Shown: positions 26,118 to 37,620, numbered from the stretch's first letter. The stretch: 64,000 nt of DNA from Phoronis australis (GCA_002633005.1 NMRA01000169.1:149679-213678), one strand, 5' to 3'. Notes: a model not told the origin generated them from the sequence alone. Numbers and translations: made by a program.

Positions 26118-27950
26118 TCAAATTCTCCGCGGTACGCTGCACACCATGTAAACTCTCCCGTGTAGATAGCAAAGCCGAGGACTCCTGATTCTGTGTATTT
26201 TTTTTAGCAGCCACGATAGTCGTCTCTCAATCGCAAGGACGGTAGATAATCTGTGCAGGTGAATCACAAGTCTGCGACATTCGCTTACTTGGGTGACGCC
26301 GTTTGACATAATGGCAATCAGGAAGTTCAGAAGCAAGATAGCGACCACCCCAACATAAACCACGTGAAGAAGACTGGCAACTGCGCCTTCTGGTGTTGAC
26401 AATTCTATCCCATTTCCAATAACTTCTACCATGTTTAACATCATAGTAAAAGTTGAGTACAGGCTTGAATCAAGATCATCAAAATTTCCCAGACATTTGC
26501 TTCCAAACAAACTATAAAATGTTATAGAAAAGGATAGGAATATTAAGCCGTAAATGACGAGGAAATGAGCGAGATTCGTCATCATTTCCTGAAATACGAT
26601 GACAAAATACCCTACTCTCGGAGCAAGTCTAACGAAATACAACAATGACCAGATGTTTGTAATGCAAGCAAGTGCAACACACAAGAATATAAAAAAACGT
26701 GCATCTGAATTATAGCGTGAAGGTGGACGGAGCATTTCTAACACGATAACCGAGCAAATGGTATGAAGTGCATCACAAATATAGAAGAAGTATAAACTGA
26801 TCACTTTTGTTTCTCTAGTTTCAGAATCTAATACGGGTTGGGACACCTTACGGTCTTTAAAGTATGAATAGAAATCAGCAGTGTGCGCCAAAATAGTGAA
26901 AAACAAACGCACATATAAATATGTACTTACTAAACCAAATGTCGCGTTTAGGTCAGTGTGAAGAATTGTTTTCTGAAAACAAGTCGTAAGATTTGTTTCA
27001 GAACTTGAGCCATTTCCAAAGCTACTTCGTAAATGTTCAAAAAACAGTTTCATAACCATATCTTGGAACAAAAGTATAAAAGAAAGCGCATGCGTAAAGC
27101 GGTAAGCACACCAAATTACCCCCAGAAAGAAGTAATATCTCTGGGATATCCTCGCGAATTGCATAAGAGGAGATAGCAAAAAATCATTACTATTTATCGT
27201 CGACACCCGTTCAAACGTTGTGTACATGAGAAGTGCCAAGGGTGATCGACTGAGCCTCTCTCCCCCTATAACGTAGTCCGTGATGTCGAACCATGCTTTT
27301 TCATGGGTTCCCATATTCATACGTGTAAATTTGTACACTCCCTCGGTGTTTACTATTTTTTTCGCCATTCCAAAAGACGATATTCTCATTGATAGCTCTA
27401 GAGGTCTGTAACCATTGATATCTTCCGTCATCAGCAATTTCCTCAATACGTCAATGCCGCCATCTTGCTTTTGCAAGTAGTCTACTATAACGTCATAAAC
27501 TGCACCTACATCCCTATATTCGCCATTGGTCACCGCAAGGCAGTGCACTATGTTCCATCCCATGAAACCAGTTGCTAACACGTCTGCCCCTTCATCTAGT
27601 AAAGCTTTAGCTACTTCCCCATGTCCACTCATTGCGGCTAAGTGGATCACATGCAAGCTGTCAATACCGGAAGCATCGCCATTTTGTTCCTGTTGAAGTT
27701 TTACATATTTCCGCAGTTGATTCATGCAAAGCCACATGCTGATGCAATCGTAAACGTCTTCGGCTTCGGAAAACTGAAACTGTCCTCTCACCAGTTTATC
27801 CCTTTCATCTGTTTCATCAAGAATCGTTTGAATCTCCTCAATGTTACCTTTTGTAAGTGCCGAAGCCCAATATCCGTATGTTACAAAAGGAAGAACCACC
27901 TTCTTGTCCTTCTCAACAGGCCCCGCATTACACTCCGGAGCAACTGACAT
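26118..27950 (-). CDS. TRP-superfamily-like ankyrin ion channel, copy 3 (610 aa)
   Basis: Intact single-exon channel, closely similar to copy 1 along its whole length (FVTYGYWASALTKGN; EAEDVYDCISMW; GFMGWNIVHCLAVTN; YSLFGSKCLGNF). Order: N-terminal ankyrin-like repeats (about residues 20-205), a linker with VYKFTRMNMGTHEKAW, six hydrophobic segments, pore region with VIGNGIE, S6 ending LLLNFLIAIM, then the HRLSTVLAIERRLSWLL helix and a short basic tail. The filter-like residue is Asn, as in copy 2, although the rest of the protein groups with copy 1. Sequons NGS and NLT lie in the S1-S2 loop. Same strand and spacing as copy 2, so likely a tandem family with separate promoters. Confidence 0.9.
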   Translation of the reverse strand: MSVAPECNAGPVEKDKKVVLPFVTYGYWASALTKGNIEEIQTILDETDERDKLVRGQFQFSEAEDVYDCISMWLCMNQLRKYVKLQQEQNGDASGIDSLHVIHLAAMSGHGEVAKALLDEGADVLATGFMGWNIVHCLAVTNGEYRDVGAVYDVIVDYLQKQDGGIDVLRKLLMTEDINGYRPLELSMRISSFGMAKKIVNTEGVYKFTRMNMGTHEKAWFDITDYVIGGERLSRSPLALLMYTTFERVSTINSNDFLLSPLMQFARISQRYYFFLGVIWCAYRFTHALSFILLFQDMVMKLFFEHLRSSFGNGSSSETNLTTCFQKTILHTDLNATFGLVSTYLYVRLFFTILAHTADFYSYFKDRKVSQPVLDSETRETKVISLYFFYICDALHTICSVIVLEMLRPPSRYNSDARFFIFLCVALACITNIWSLLYFVRLAPRVGYFVIVFQEMMTNLAHFLVIYGLIFLSFSITFYSLFGSKCLGNFDDLDSSLYSTFTMMLNMVEVIGNGIELSTPEGAVASLLHVVYVGVVAILLLNFLIAIMSNGVTQVSECRRLVIHLHRLSTVLAIERRLSWLLKKIHRIRSPRLCYLHGRVYMVCSVPRRI

Positions 27951-28685
27951 TTCGTTAGCGCCCTATGAAAACTTGATTAGACGTAGGAAGCACAATAATT
28001 GGTCGTTTTGAAGGCTAACATTGAATTACTTGATCGTTAATTATCTCACGCTGGACTCAAATTTCACACTAAGATGGACACATGGGTGGCCTGTCACGTC
28101 AAACAGGTTCCTTGATAAATGGCAAAAACTGATTGACCGCTGCTTAGTTGATGGGCGTGGGTATGTTTGGGGCTTCCTTTGTTCAAGATCTTATCAATCA
28201 ATATTCTGATAACACCAAGAGTGGACATGCCAATTAAGACAAATGTATCTAATATTTGAGATGACTGTTTAAACTACTCAACCTTTTGTCAGTTAGGCTA
28301 GTTGTTTCTCCCACAAAACTAAAAATTTGATGATATAGATCAGGGCAAAAACGTAAAACGGCCTTAATCGATCTCTATTTATTTAGCAAACTGCACAAAT
28401 ATATCAAGAACTTTTCACGTTTGCTATTATTTTGAAATGTCCACAAAATGCGCAAAACCATTTGCGCTGTGTTTGTATTGGGAGCGTATTCGATTGATTA
28501 TTGTGATGTGGGTGTAGTACTCAATAGAATTTACATGAAACATTTTCCATAAAAGAGCTTAAGAGCCTTGCGCATTAAGGTAGACTAAAATTCTTTCTCG
28601 ACCACAATGATTTTAAACCCACTGCGAAAGTTAATTTAGATCGGTAAAAACTTAGCACGGTAATACAGACGGGACTAACGAGCGG
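27951..28685. other. Non-coding stretch upstream of channel copy 3
   Basis: Presumed promoter of copy 3 followed by AT-rich DNA. No TATA box or further exon recognised. Confidence 0.4.
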
Positions 28686-28689
28686 TTCG

Positions 28690-29036
28690 ACCGGTGCGTA
28701 CTCAAAAAACAAGACAAAGAGGACCATCTATTGTTCATTTTTTCATATTCATAATTTAGTCTGTTTTCCATTAGAATATACTGAAACACCTCCTTTTTGA
28801 ACATGTTGATTGGGAGAGAAGCATTTCTGAGCATTTGGTGTTAGATGTGATACCTTCCTAGACAGATAAGTAAATTTTGATTGTATCTCAGTTGTGTAAT
28901 TTGCTAAAGAAAACGTCTCTTGACGACAGATTAAGTAAAGATTATGCTTTAGCAATTTGCCAATAACAAATTGGAAATGACTGATTGCAGACCAGAAATT
29001 ATTGGTCACAATACAATTCCAGTAGAGATGGGTCAT
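28690..29036 (-). mobile_element. L1/Tx1-type LINE ORF2 C-terminus, 3' part of an inverted insertion
   Basis: The minus strand reads HLYWNCIVTNNFWSAI, the zf-RVT-like signature of L1/Tx1 LINEs, then SKFTYLSRKVSHLTPNAQ. After a frame change it reads INMFKKEVFQYILMENRLN and KMNNRWSSL, which matches the usual end of ORF2. It abuts a plus-strand RT fragment (29145-29805). Together they look like one element with its upstream half inverted. No poly(A) tail was seen near 28640. Confidence 0.75.
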
Positions 29037-29144
29037 ATTTTCTGACTCTTTCTTACAAAATGAATAGAGATCTGATTGACAAGAATCATCAACACAGAAA
29101 GAGGGCGTGGTTACATGTATCCCTAACTAAAGTAAACATTATTT

Positions 29145-29805
29145 GAAAACTGCAGATCTTACTCAATGTGACATATAAATTGGCGTCTTCGGCTGTGGCT
29201 GAACGTTTAAAATCGGTTTTGGGAACACTAATCAGTAAAGACCAGACAGGTTATGTTTATGGAAGAAATATGAACGCAAATATCCGCGTGCTATATCATT
29301 TAATGTTTTATGTCCAGTCAGCTAACAAACCAGGATTGCTCTTTGAGAAACCATTGATTCACTGTCGTGGAATCTTATACAAAAACCCTTTATCTTCTAA
29401 TTCCTTTATTTTGATTGGTCGATCAGAAGCTGGGTAAAAGTCTTTACAGCAATATTAAGTCGTGTGTTGTCGTAAATGGCCACCCATCTTCCTGGTTCAA
29501 TAGTAGGCGTGACTGCAGACAAGGCGGCCCCTGTCTCCCTAGTGAACTTTTGTATTGTGCGCGGAGATTTTGGCATCAAGAATAATTAGCAATATTGCAG
29601 GTGTAGTTGCAAGAAATAAGGAATATTGAATTTCGCAATATGCGGACGGCACCAATTGCTTTGGATGAGTCGAATTTATCTCTGAATGCACGTTTAATGT
29701 ATTACATTTGTTTGCCGGTGTATCCGGTCTCCAAGTGAATTTGTGCATAAAACAAAAGCCACGTGGTATGGAAGTAAAACCGGTGGTGCTGACGTGTTCC
29801 TGCAT
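29145..29805 (+). mobile_element. L1/Tx1-type LINE reverse transcriptase fragment, inverted half
   Basis: Recognisable RT blocks in order on the plus strand: LLNVTYKLASSAVAERLKSV, SKDQTGYVYGRNMNANIRVL, a degraded LDFEKAFD block, NIKSCVVVNG, RRDCRQGGPCLP (from RGCRQGDPLSP) and QYADGTNCF. The catalytic YADD box has become YADG. Several frameshifts and stops interrupt it. The 5' end of this piece faces the 3' LINE piece at 28690-29036, the arrangement twin priming produces. The element is non-functional. Confidence 0.8.
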
Positions 29806-31960
29806 TTCTGGAATATTTGTTAAGTACTAGTCAACGAGAGCACCAGTCATCCAGCGGCAAGGTGGGGGTCAGCCGATTTTCACCAAATTTGACACGTAGT
29901 CCTATGGATCTATAAACAGTAGTAAAATATTTCTCAGAAACATTACGTTCTCCAAAAGTTATAGTCATTTTACGGCTTCGCAGCCATGGTTTTATGCTAT
30001 AAAAACTGTTTATTTTTAACTGTGTAATTCTTCCTTGAATGAAAGCTATTGAACCATTATTCACTTGGCATTGTTTAGAGATGCTAACAGATTGCTATAC
30101 AGATGTCTACACTCCCCCCGGTATCTCATTTTGAGGTTATAGTTAAATCCACAGCTATACCAAATCCGAGCTTTGCACACTGCTATGAGAATGAAACTTG
30201 CCCAAAATAATGACAAAACACGTTGCTTACTTACATCGCATAAAATACAAACAATGTCAGCCAGTATATAAGTTACATGTATGCATATTGATACCTCAAA
30301 TGTACTAAAATGAGAAATTTTCAAGTATCTAGTATCGCTGCAAAAGCACGTATAAACACTCCGTCTATGTATTTTTTGATATTTTGCAATCGGGTTTGTT
30401 TCACTATATACCATCCAGGACTATAATACTCCCAGATACCAAACATGGCTTCATTTTAGTAAAAACTCGGTTTTGTCTTCCCCAGTACAAATACCCTCTG
30501 ACACAGCACCACCTACACTGAAAAGTGGCCCACCTTTCGTAGCTCTGTGAAAAGGTGTACACCGCCTATTGACTCACAGGACCTTAAGTCAACGAGACAA
30601 TCTGGGGGGCATCAGTGGACAACAGTTCTGTTATTTCAGGTACCTGTTGCAGTCTTACCCGCATAACACAACACTGTTGGTACATGGCATTCACAGTCAT
30701 CAGCTGTTCCCTACATAATTCACCTTCTCGTTTTGTAATAATCTGAATACGTGTACTTCATCACATTTGAAACACTAGAAAAGCATGATTAGGAATAAGG
30801 CCCGGGTTGTAAACAATCAAAGTGCGTCAATGAAATTAAGTATGTACGAATGGCGAGCTCCTAAAATTATTCCTCAGTGTCAGCCACTGGATTTTGGTGC
30901 TTCATACCTGAGCCCATAGGAAGTGCTGATGTTGAACCTTGATTTTACGTCTTTAGCCAATTCATAAGCTCCTTCACATCACCTGCCCTCACTTTTAAGG
31001 TTCTCTAATGTCTCGCTACATTCCTTATGCATTTCCCAAGTGTTTCCAAAGTTGTGTCTCTAAGCAATTTGGAAAAAATGCCACATTTGATGCGGCTGAC
31101 TGGGCCACCTAAATTTGCATACCTGCACATCAGATCAGACATAATTCAACTAACGTATTGTTGCATTTGTTTGGTATTCAATGAGTTGGATACACAAATC
31201 TAGTTTAATTTTATATTTTCATGGGAACTTTTTGAGGAAAAAAGCAACTATTTAAGACCACAATAAATTAGTAAATTTCTTTGAACACTTGTCGTATATT
31301 GTACCTCCAAAATGTAAAGAGTTGTGTCCACTCAATAAGTAGTGTTGTTACAATAATTCTTTCAAAACTCGTCTCTTCTCGAAATTCGCCAATTGAACCA
31401 GGACGGCTTCAATATGCACTATTTCATATCTTCGTAGTGCGGAAAAGGTTTCGATCATAACAGCTCCTTTTATTTTATCCTTTTTGATATTTCAAACAAA
31501 CTCGAAGAAAACGTTTCAAGACTTTTATTTATTTGCCTGGGAGGCGATGGCAAAGCAAGAAACAGGTCAAGCAATTTTGGCAGCAAGAGAGATCTTCTTA
31601 CTTTAATTCTGTCAAGAGGTGTTTGTGTTTGTGATCTCCTGGACCAGGTTAGTGTTTCTCTTACTACTTCCTTATTTTTTCATTGAAGTTCAATTTGATA
31701 ATTTCGGACAGATCGCTAAAGGAAATCCCCAGAAAGATAAAGTTTGACATTGGCCAAGAAAGATTAACATTTGAACAGAAACGAGACTAACTACATTAAT
31801 TAGTGCAGTATTTGACCTAAAGCCATTATCAAATCAATTCTCCACAACCCTGATAAAGATCCATAACTCCTATTCACTACAAAGGCATAAGTTTATTGTC
31901 ATCAGATGTGTATCTGAGGTATACTCTAGTTAATTAATAATAGACTAATTTAATTCGCAG
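29806..31960. other. Non-coding stretch
   Basis: Two moderately long minus-strand open frames (29831-30064 and 30061-30414) show no family resemblance and no convincing splice sites except a GTAAGT at about 30233. A weak plus-strand exon-like piece ends at a GT near 31650. I do not call genes here. Confidence 0.35.
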
Positions 31961-31969
31961 AAGAAAACA

Positions 31970-32486
31970 ATTTGTTTCGCAAAGTAGATCCTACATTGAC
32001 AATGTATTCACCTTATCCACAGTCATTAAAAACAGATTACGTGGTACATTTTTCCTCAATGACCTTGCATTTAAACATTTAAATTCAGGTGTTATGCTTG
32101 ACAACTTGAATTAATCTCTATTTTGTTGTTTGCAGATGACATTGAAAATGAACACAATCTTCAAATTATGCTTTACCATGTTTCCGAGTGGTGCACAATG
32201 GGAATTTCGTGTTAATGAAGGATAAAATAAATATTGTACACTTTAGAAATAAGAATTCTCGTCTCTAACTGCAATTTCACTGTTGGAAATTCAAATAATT
32301 TTGTTTAAAAATCACAGTACAAATGCTAAAGTGTTTATTTTAACAAGTTTTTAGATTTTTAAGACACTGCTCAAATTTTTGGTGAGTCAGCAGGGCGTGC
32401 TCTCCGTGGTATAATTTCTAAATTTCATAACCTGAGAGATATTGGCTATAAAACTGTTAACCATCTCTATTTCGCCTGGAGCTAAA
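31970..32486 (+). mobile_element. Jockey/CR1/RTE-type LINE reverse transcriptase remnant
   Basis: Plus-strand pieces in changing frames: YIDNVFTLSTVIKNRLR, FFLNDLAFKHLNSGV, FADDIENEHNLQIMLYHVSE with a following WC, KINIVHFRNKNSR, then ESAGRALRGIISKFHNL and DIGYKTVNHLY. These match the D-x-IFTL, FLNDL, FADD, WC, KT-x-x-HF and AGRAL-x-x-I blocks of Jockey/CR1/RTE-type RT in the right order, but the central catalytic DFxKAFD part is deleted. It differs from the L1/Tx1 fragment 2 kb away. Inactive. Confidence 0.7.
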
Positions 32487-32489
32487 ACT

Positions 32490-33635
32490 CTGACGTCACG
32501 GATAGCGTAACCAATCCAGAAGGTCTGAGCAGGAGACAAGATTGTATCGCTGATCTAAACTACTAGTTCGAACTCTAAAAAATCCTGGCTAATACTCTGC
32601 CCTGGCCCCTCCTAACTAAAATCCTGGATCCGCCCCCGCTTGCTACACTTCAGCGAGAGGCAAATTTTGATCAGTTCTTGAGGTGAACGCGGACAAATTT
32701 TTTGAATGGGGTCGTAAAAGCTGTAAGAGTGTGGGCGACCGAATGACTCGAGTTGTCCCCAGTCGCCAAAACTGTCATCCGTCACCACACTTGTCTCGGA
32801 GGTACATTACTTCGAGCTGGCTCGCCCCCAGGGTAACCCCGTACAGGACGAACGAACTTTGAAAGGGCCTAGCAGCTACGCAGAGTTGCCCGTTTTATAC
32901 GGGACTCCCGGACTAGGCCGAAGCTTAGATAAACTGGCTTCGCGAGTGCATCGCTGCAATATTGCATTAGGAATACGGTTTTCAGAAAATAAAAATAGGG
33001 TTACCGCTTGATATTAGCAAAGCAAGATGAACTATATTTCAGAGAAAGGGTGGACTTTCGTGGCACGTACCTGTGAACTAATTGTTATTTCGTATGATTT
33101 CCAACTCAGGCCTGTTTCTGGCCATCGGAGGAAGTTTCTTGCGAGATCACTCAAACGAGAAAGCCGGTTATCAAACTAGCTTATACTCGCAAGGATCGAC
33201 GGAACGATCGTCCCGGGTTAAGTATTTTAACGCGGCAGGCTGGCTTATCGAACGTATTGTTTCAACTGATTTTTGTAAGGCAGCTAGGGGGCAATGTGGC
33301 ACAAGCTTTTCCATTCTGTCATTCTATTGCGAGCGATGCTAACCTTTCCATTTGGCTTTTGTCATTTCGCTATCAAAGCAATATAAAATGTCTCACTGAC
33401 TAAACTATTGTCCTTTCATGGAAATGGTCTGGTTATGACCAAGAAAACTTGAATGGGAAAAAGGAACCTTTCAATGGTTTATTCTTTTTCCTGACAGCGT
33501 TGGTACAATTATGCAGATGCAAAAATATAAAAATAGATATTTCCTGTCACCAGAAACAATACAAGGAATATCATAATCTACAGCTGCACATACAGACACA
33601 ATGACTGATTTGCTATACATACATATATGCATCTT
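32490..33635. other. Non-coding stretch with a hAT-like end
   Basis: At 32622-32638 'atcctggatccgccccc' resembles the complement of the CAGTGGCGGATCTAGG string at 19.3 kb, suggesting a second solo transposon end. A GC-richer patch runs 32630-32950. The open frame at 33082-33342 resembles nothing I know. Confidence 0.3.
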
Positions 33636-33639
33636 ATAC

Positions 33640-33757
33640 CTCTACTCCCAACCACAATAACAGCAATGGAGCCCAGTGGTGTATCACCAGACGAAAAGCT
33701 CATCCAAGCTATTGGACTTGAGTAGCCAATAGGAACACTTTGTACAGGTGATGCACT
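33640..33757 (-). CDS. Probable internal exon of an unrecognised gene
   Basis: 118 bases lie between a strong acceptor (TTCTTTTCTTGGTAG) and a donor (G|GTATAAG). The open frame begins SASPVQSVPIGYSSPIAW, continues MSFSSGDTPLGSIAVIVVGS and ends in phase 1. The Gly/Ser/Val-rich alternation suggests a beta-structured domain. I could not name it; an MABP-like or other beta-prism fold is only a guess. It is 5.1 kb from another exon-like segment on the same strand (38866-38967), perhaps the same gene. Confidence 0.45.
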
Positions 33758-35993
33758 CTACCAAGAAAAGAACATTGGGAAAGGGCCATCTACAATGGAA
33801 TGGCTTATTGAAACATCAAACCCATAAGAATGACTTAAAACTTTAAAAAATCCAGAAACTTCCAGGTGTGACCCTGGCACAATTCCTCTCACCTACCTGG
33901 TAGTGCTCACATAAACGCGCACTTACCCATATTAACAATTGCATGCTGGGAAGACAATGCAAGCGTGAAATGGTAAACAAAACTGGTGCATTGCAAAGTT
34001 CTTTTCAAGCTCGTGTCCAGTTGCATGAAACAGTACCAAATAGGGACTCAGTTAAGTTACCTAAATCTACCGAGTATTTGTGGAGTTCTTAAAACACTCA
34101 CTGTGCATTCTTATGCTGTTTTAGTTTTACTACAAAGACAATGTTTTACTTTGGTGCAAAACGATACCTTGAATTATCAATATTATTGCAAAAATTGGCA
34201 GGAGTCTTTTGTGCAATGCTCCTAATTCATGGCCTCAGTACCAATTTATGTTCAATGGAATAAGGCCTCATTTTCAGTTATATTGTTAAAAATATCACAA
34301 GTAAAGGAGAAGCTCATGGTAAAGATAAAATGGTAAAAAAGGATATATGAATGGGTAAAGAATGTCACAAATACGCAAAATAGTTCGGGAACTTTGTTGA
34401 GTCCCTACATGAGACTGTTCCATGCAACCAGGCATAGCACTATTCTGCAATTTTTGATGCAAAACACTGCTTTATGTATCACAGCTAAACATTATTCATT
34501 GGAACAACTGCATAAATCATTACACTAATGCCAAGTATCACCAGTTTTAACATATTAAGCAACATGGCTGAAAACAAGCCATGTTGTGAGATTGTGCCCA
34601 ACATGGAGCCAATAGCTGGTATGAAATTCTACATTCAATATACCAACATACATTAAATATATCATGACTGAGACTAAGAAACAAGAGCAAGAGCGTGAAA
34701 CAGTGGAATGTAAAAACAGTTAAATACAATGGATATGTATGTCAAGCTAGCAAGACCTGAGCAGTTGTTCACCGCCACCGATGATAAATGAACATGACTT
34801 GTACATGCAGTGGCTAAAGGAATATACACCATAACTTACTGTAAACTTTGAAATAAAAATTACTTTGATAAGCAATCTATAACTTGCAACAACATCTAGA
34901 TGAATCTAGTTGGTTGTTTTTGTAACCTTCAACTTTAATAACCACCATCACAACTAACTGACAGGTGGAACTACGTGTGGTGTTGCATACAATACTGTCA
35001 TGTTACCCTACAATGTAGAACCTCAGCATATTTAACAGACTTTTCAGTACAAAACTGATAACAAAATCAACAGCCAAAACACCCAAGTTAGCTAATACCA
35101 AATGTTTCCATTTATCAACAGAGTACTAAGAGGTGTTGCCATTACACCAACTACAGCTTGTAATTCTTCACGTATTTCACATCTAATGATTGCCAAACAA
35201 TGTTAATTTTCTAAAGCTTGTTACCTTGATTCAATTTATGGAATTTTCACCAAATGTTGTTTGACGAAATCTAATCACTTAAAACTAATTTAATAAATTC
35301 CGTATCAATAGACTATCATTTTTATTCTTCATTTTGTTGAGAAATTTTACTAAATGAAACTTCACTTTTCCACCATTTTTTGTGCTAAATATGTTAAGAA
35401 TTCTGACAACGGCTCAATCATGGCGTGTGTTAACCATGTGCTTGGTGACTGATGAAGTGTTGTCTGAAGTGGTGCACCCAACGTACAACAATATGCATAC
35501 TCTCCACAAACAAAGATGGTTACACACACTGTTAAGACAGTTCAATGTCCAGCACCATCCTACTAGCAAAAGGTATTATGTGAGTGTCTGCATAACTTGA
35601 AGCTAATAAGGTGCAAGACTTCTTAACACATTCTACACTAATGATATGTGAGGTGAAAAGCAACCTGGCAACATCTGCTCAGATGGCATATTTGTAAATC
35701 TATCCAGATGATGCACAAGGTTCAAGACATATTTGCACTACTCAGAGGACATATGAGGTACAATACATCTTCGTATCACCTACCACATGACATATATGAG
35801 GTGCAAGGAATTTTTGCACCATCTAGCCGGACAACAAGATATCTTTGTGTCATTGACCCAGATGGCAACCTGGCACCCCCTACCATTGGTTGATGTCAGT
35901 GATGAAGCCTTTAGGCGTGGTCATGCGATCCACAGGTCGAAGACTGCGAGAGTTACCCTTAACAAGCCTAGGAAGAACAGACCATAACATAAT

Positions 35994-36110
35994 CAACTAC
36001 TGCCAACTGCAGGGTATGTGTAGTGTTCATTTCAACTACTGCCAACTGCAGGGTCTCTGTAGTGTTCATTTCAACTACTGCCAACTGCAGGGTCTATGTA
36101 GTGTTCATTG
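35994..36110. repeat. Three-copy 39-bp tandem repeat
   Basis: Units begin at 35994, 36033 and 36072 with 'caactactgccaactgcagg', differing by two or three bases each. Thirty-nine is a multiple of three, so the plus frame reads NYCQLQG-CSVHF three times. I see no gene support for it. Confidence 0.95.
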
Positions 36111-37405
36111 TGGCAGTTCAATGTAATACAATGACCAGTAGGAAGTGAGGAAGAAAAGTACTTACTAAGCCACAGGTACTTGTCTCCACTGTACTAGCAC
36201 AGCTGTGTCATTACTTGTATATAATGTATACAATGGAGATATGAGAAAAGGTGAGGCTAACATCATTTCTGTGACCCCGATGTATTAATCAAACTTTTGT
36301 ATAATCATTTTAACACTATATATTTGTGTTGCACATTTGGATAAAACCAGACCCAAGGTTTTCAATTATAATCCATAGAAGAAAATATCGACATTCTGAT
36401 TTTGACCACAATGGCCTCCACTAGTTCCTTAGTGATTTTTGATGTGGCAAAACTGATGGCTTATTATAATTCTTGGATAAAGCTCTGCAAATCAAATGAC
36501 ACGCACTGACAAGACAACGTGTAGGACCTGGTCTATATCAATAAACTGTCAGTTGTTTCCAAACCCACAAAACGAATTAATTTTTTGACAATCTCATTTA
36601 AAACTCAATCACAAATTGGGTCATATAAGCATGTTATATTTCCCGAAAGTGGAGAGATTGTAAAATTTGATTTTTTGACATTTTAAAATTCTGCCACTAA
36701 TTGGGACACATAACCATGTCTTTATATCATATTTTAGAAAAAAGAAAATTAGGTACATTGACAGCAAACAATGACATCAATAACACGACCAAGATTCATT
36801 TGATAATATTCAAGATGAACTCTCAAAAATACAGGCAATGTGTTTTTAAATAATAATCAATTTATTGATATTTTTGAAGAAAACCTTGAGTACTATTTCT
36901 GATAAACCTTCATGCAAAAGTGAAAAATTTTAAAAACAATTTGTAAAAGTGTTTTCAATAAGTGCACAAAGTTTCATGTGAATCTGATTAGTCGTTTCTG
37001 AGATGTAAAGTTCGACAAGTTTGTCTTTTAGTCACAAATTCTCAATTTACACAGTTTGAACAGAAAAGTTCCTTAAAAATGCCCACAAGTTCCTTAGATG
37101 TGCCCAATATGTTGGTGAACATCCTGCTACATAGTTTCAGCACTAACAAAACACTATATCAAACCTTAAAAGGGAACTGTATTTTATTCTGAATAAATTT
37201 TGGATAGTTTTCTATGAATTGCTGATTATTTAAAATAATTCAACAACAAAAAGTTAACTTTTATTCTCTAACGAAGCCCAAAAAAATTACAGGCTTGGAG
37301 CGCTGCTTCTCGTGACGTATTTAGAGGGGGCAAAGTCACTGTCCTGTGTTAGTGTGCAGTCAAGTGGCATTTTTCATATTGTCGGAATAAGAAATCTTAG
37401 TGTGA

Positions 37406-37620
37406 AATGTCGGGTCACCAGGGATACCTGTTTAAACCAAGGCAACATAAAGTGATACCCAGTCGTCATCATCGTCAGATGAAAATTTGCCGGTGCAACC
37501 AATCCGTATCAACAATTTACACTGGTGAGACTGTGCCGTGGGCAGTGTGGACTCTAGCCAACCAGTCAGCGAGCTGCCAGCCAATACTCAGCTCTGTAAA
37601 CTTGAAGGGTTAGTTAGCGA
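37406..37620 (+). pseudogene. Weak candidate for a P2X7-like cysteine-domain remnant
   Basis: The plus strand opens MSGHQGYLFKPRQ. In the next frame it reads TQSSSSSDENLPVQ then RINNLHW, followed after another shift by CRGQCGL. The order MSGHQGYLF, acidic serine run, W-C-x-C-G-x-C recalls the P2X7-like zinc-binding proteins found in many invertebrate genomes, but three frames are needed and the rest of the domain is absent. It may be chance. Confidence 0.2.
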
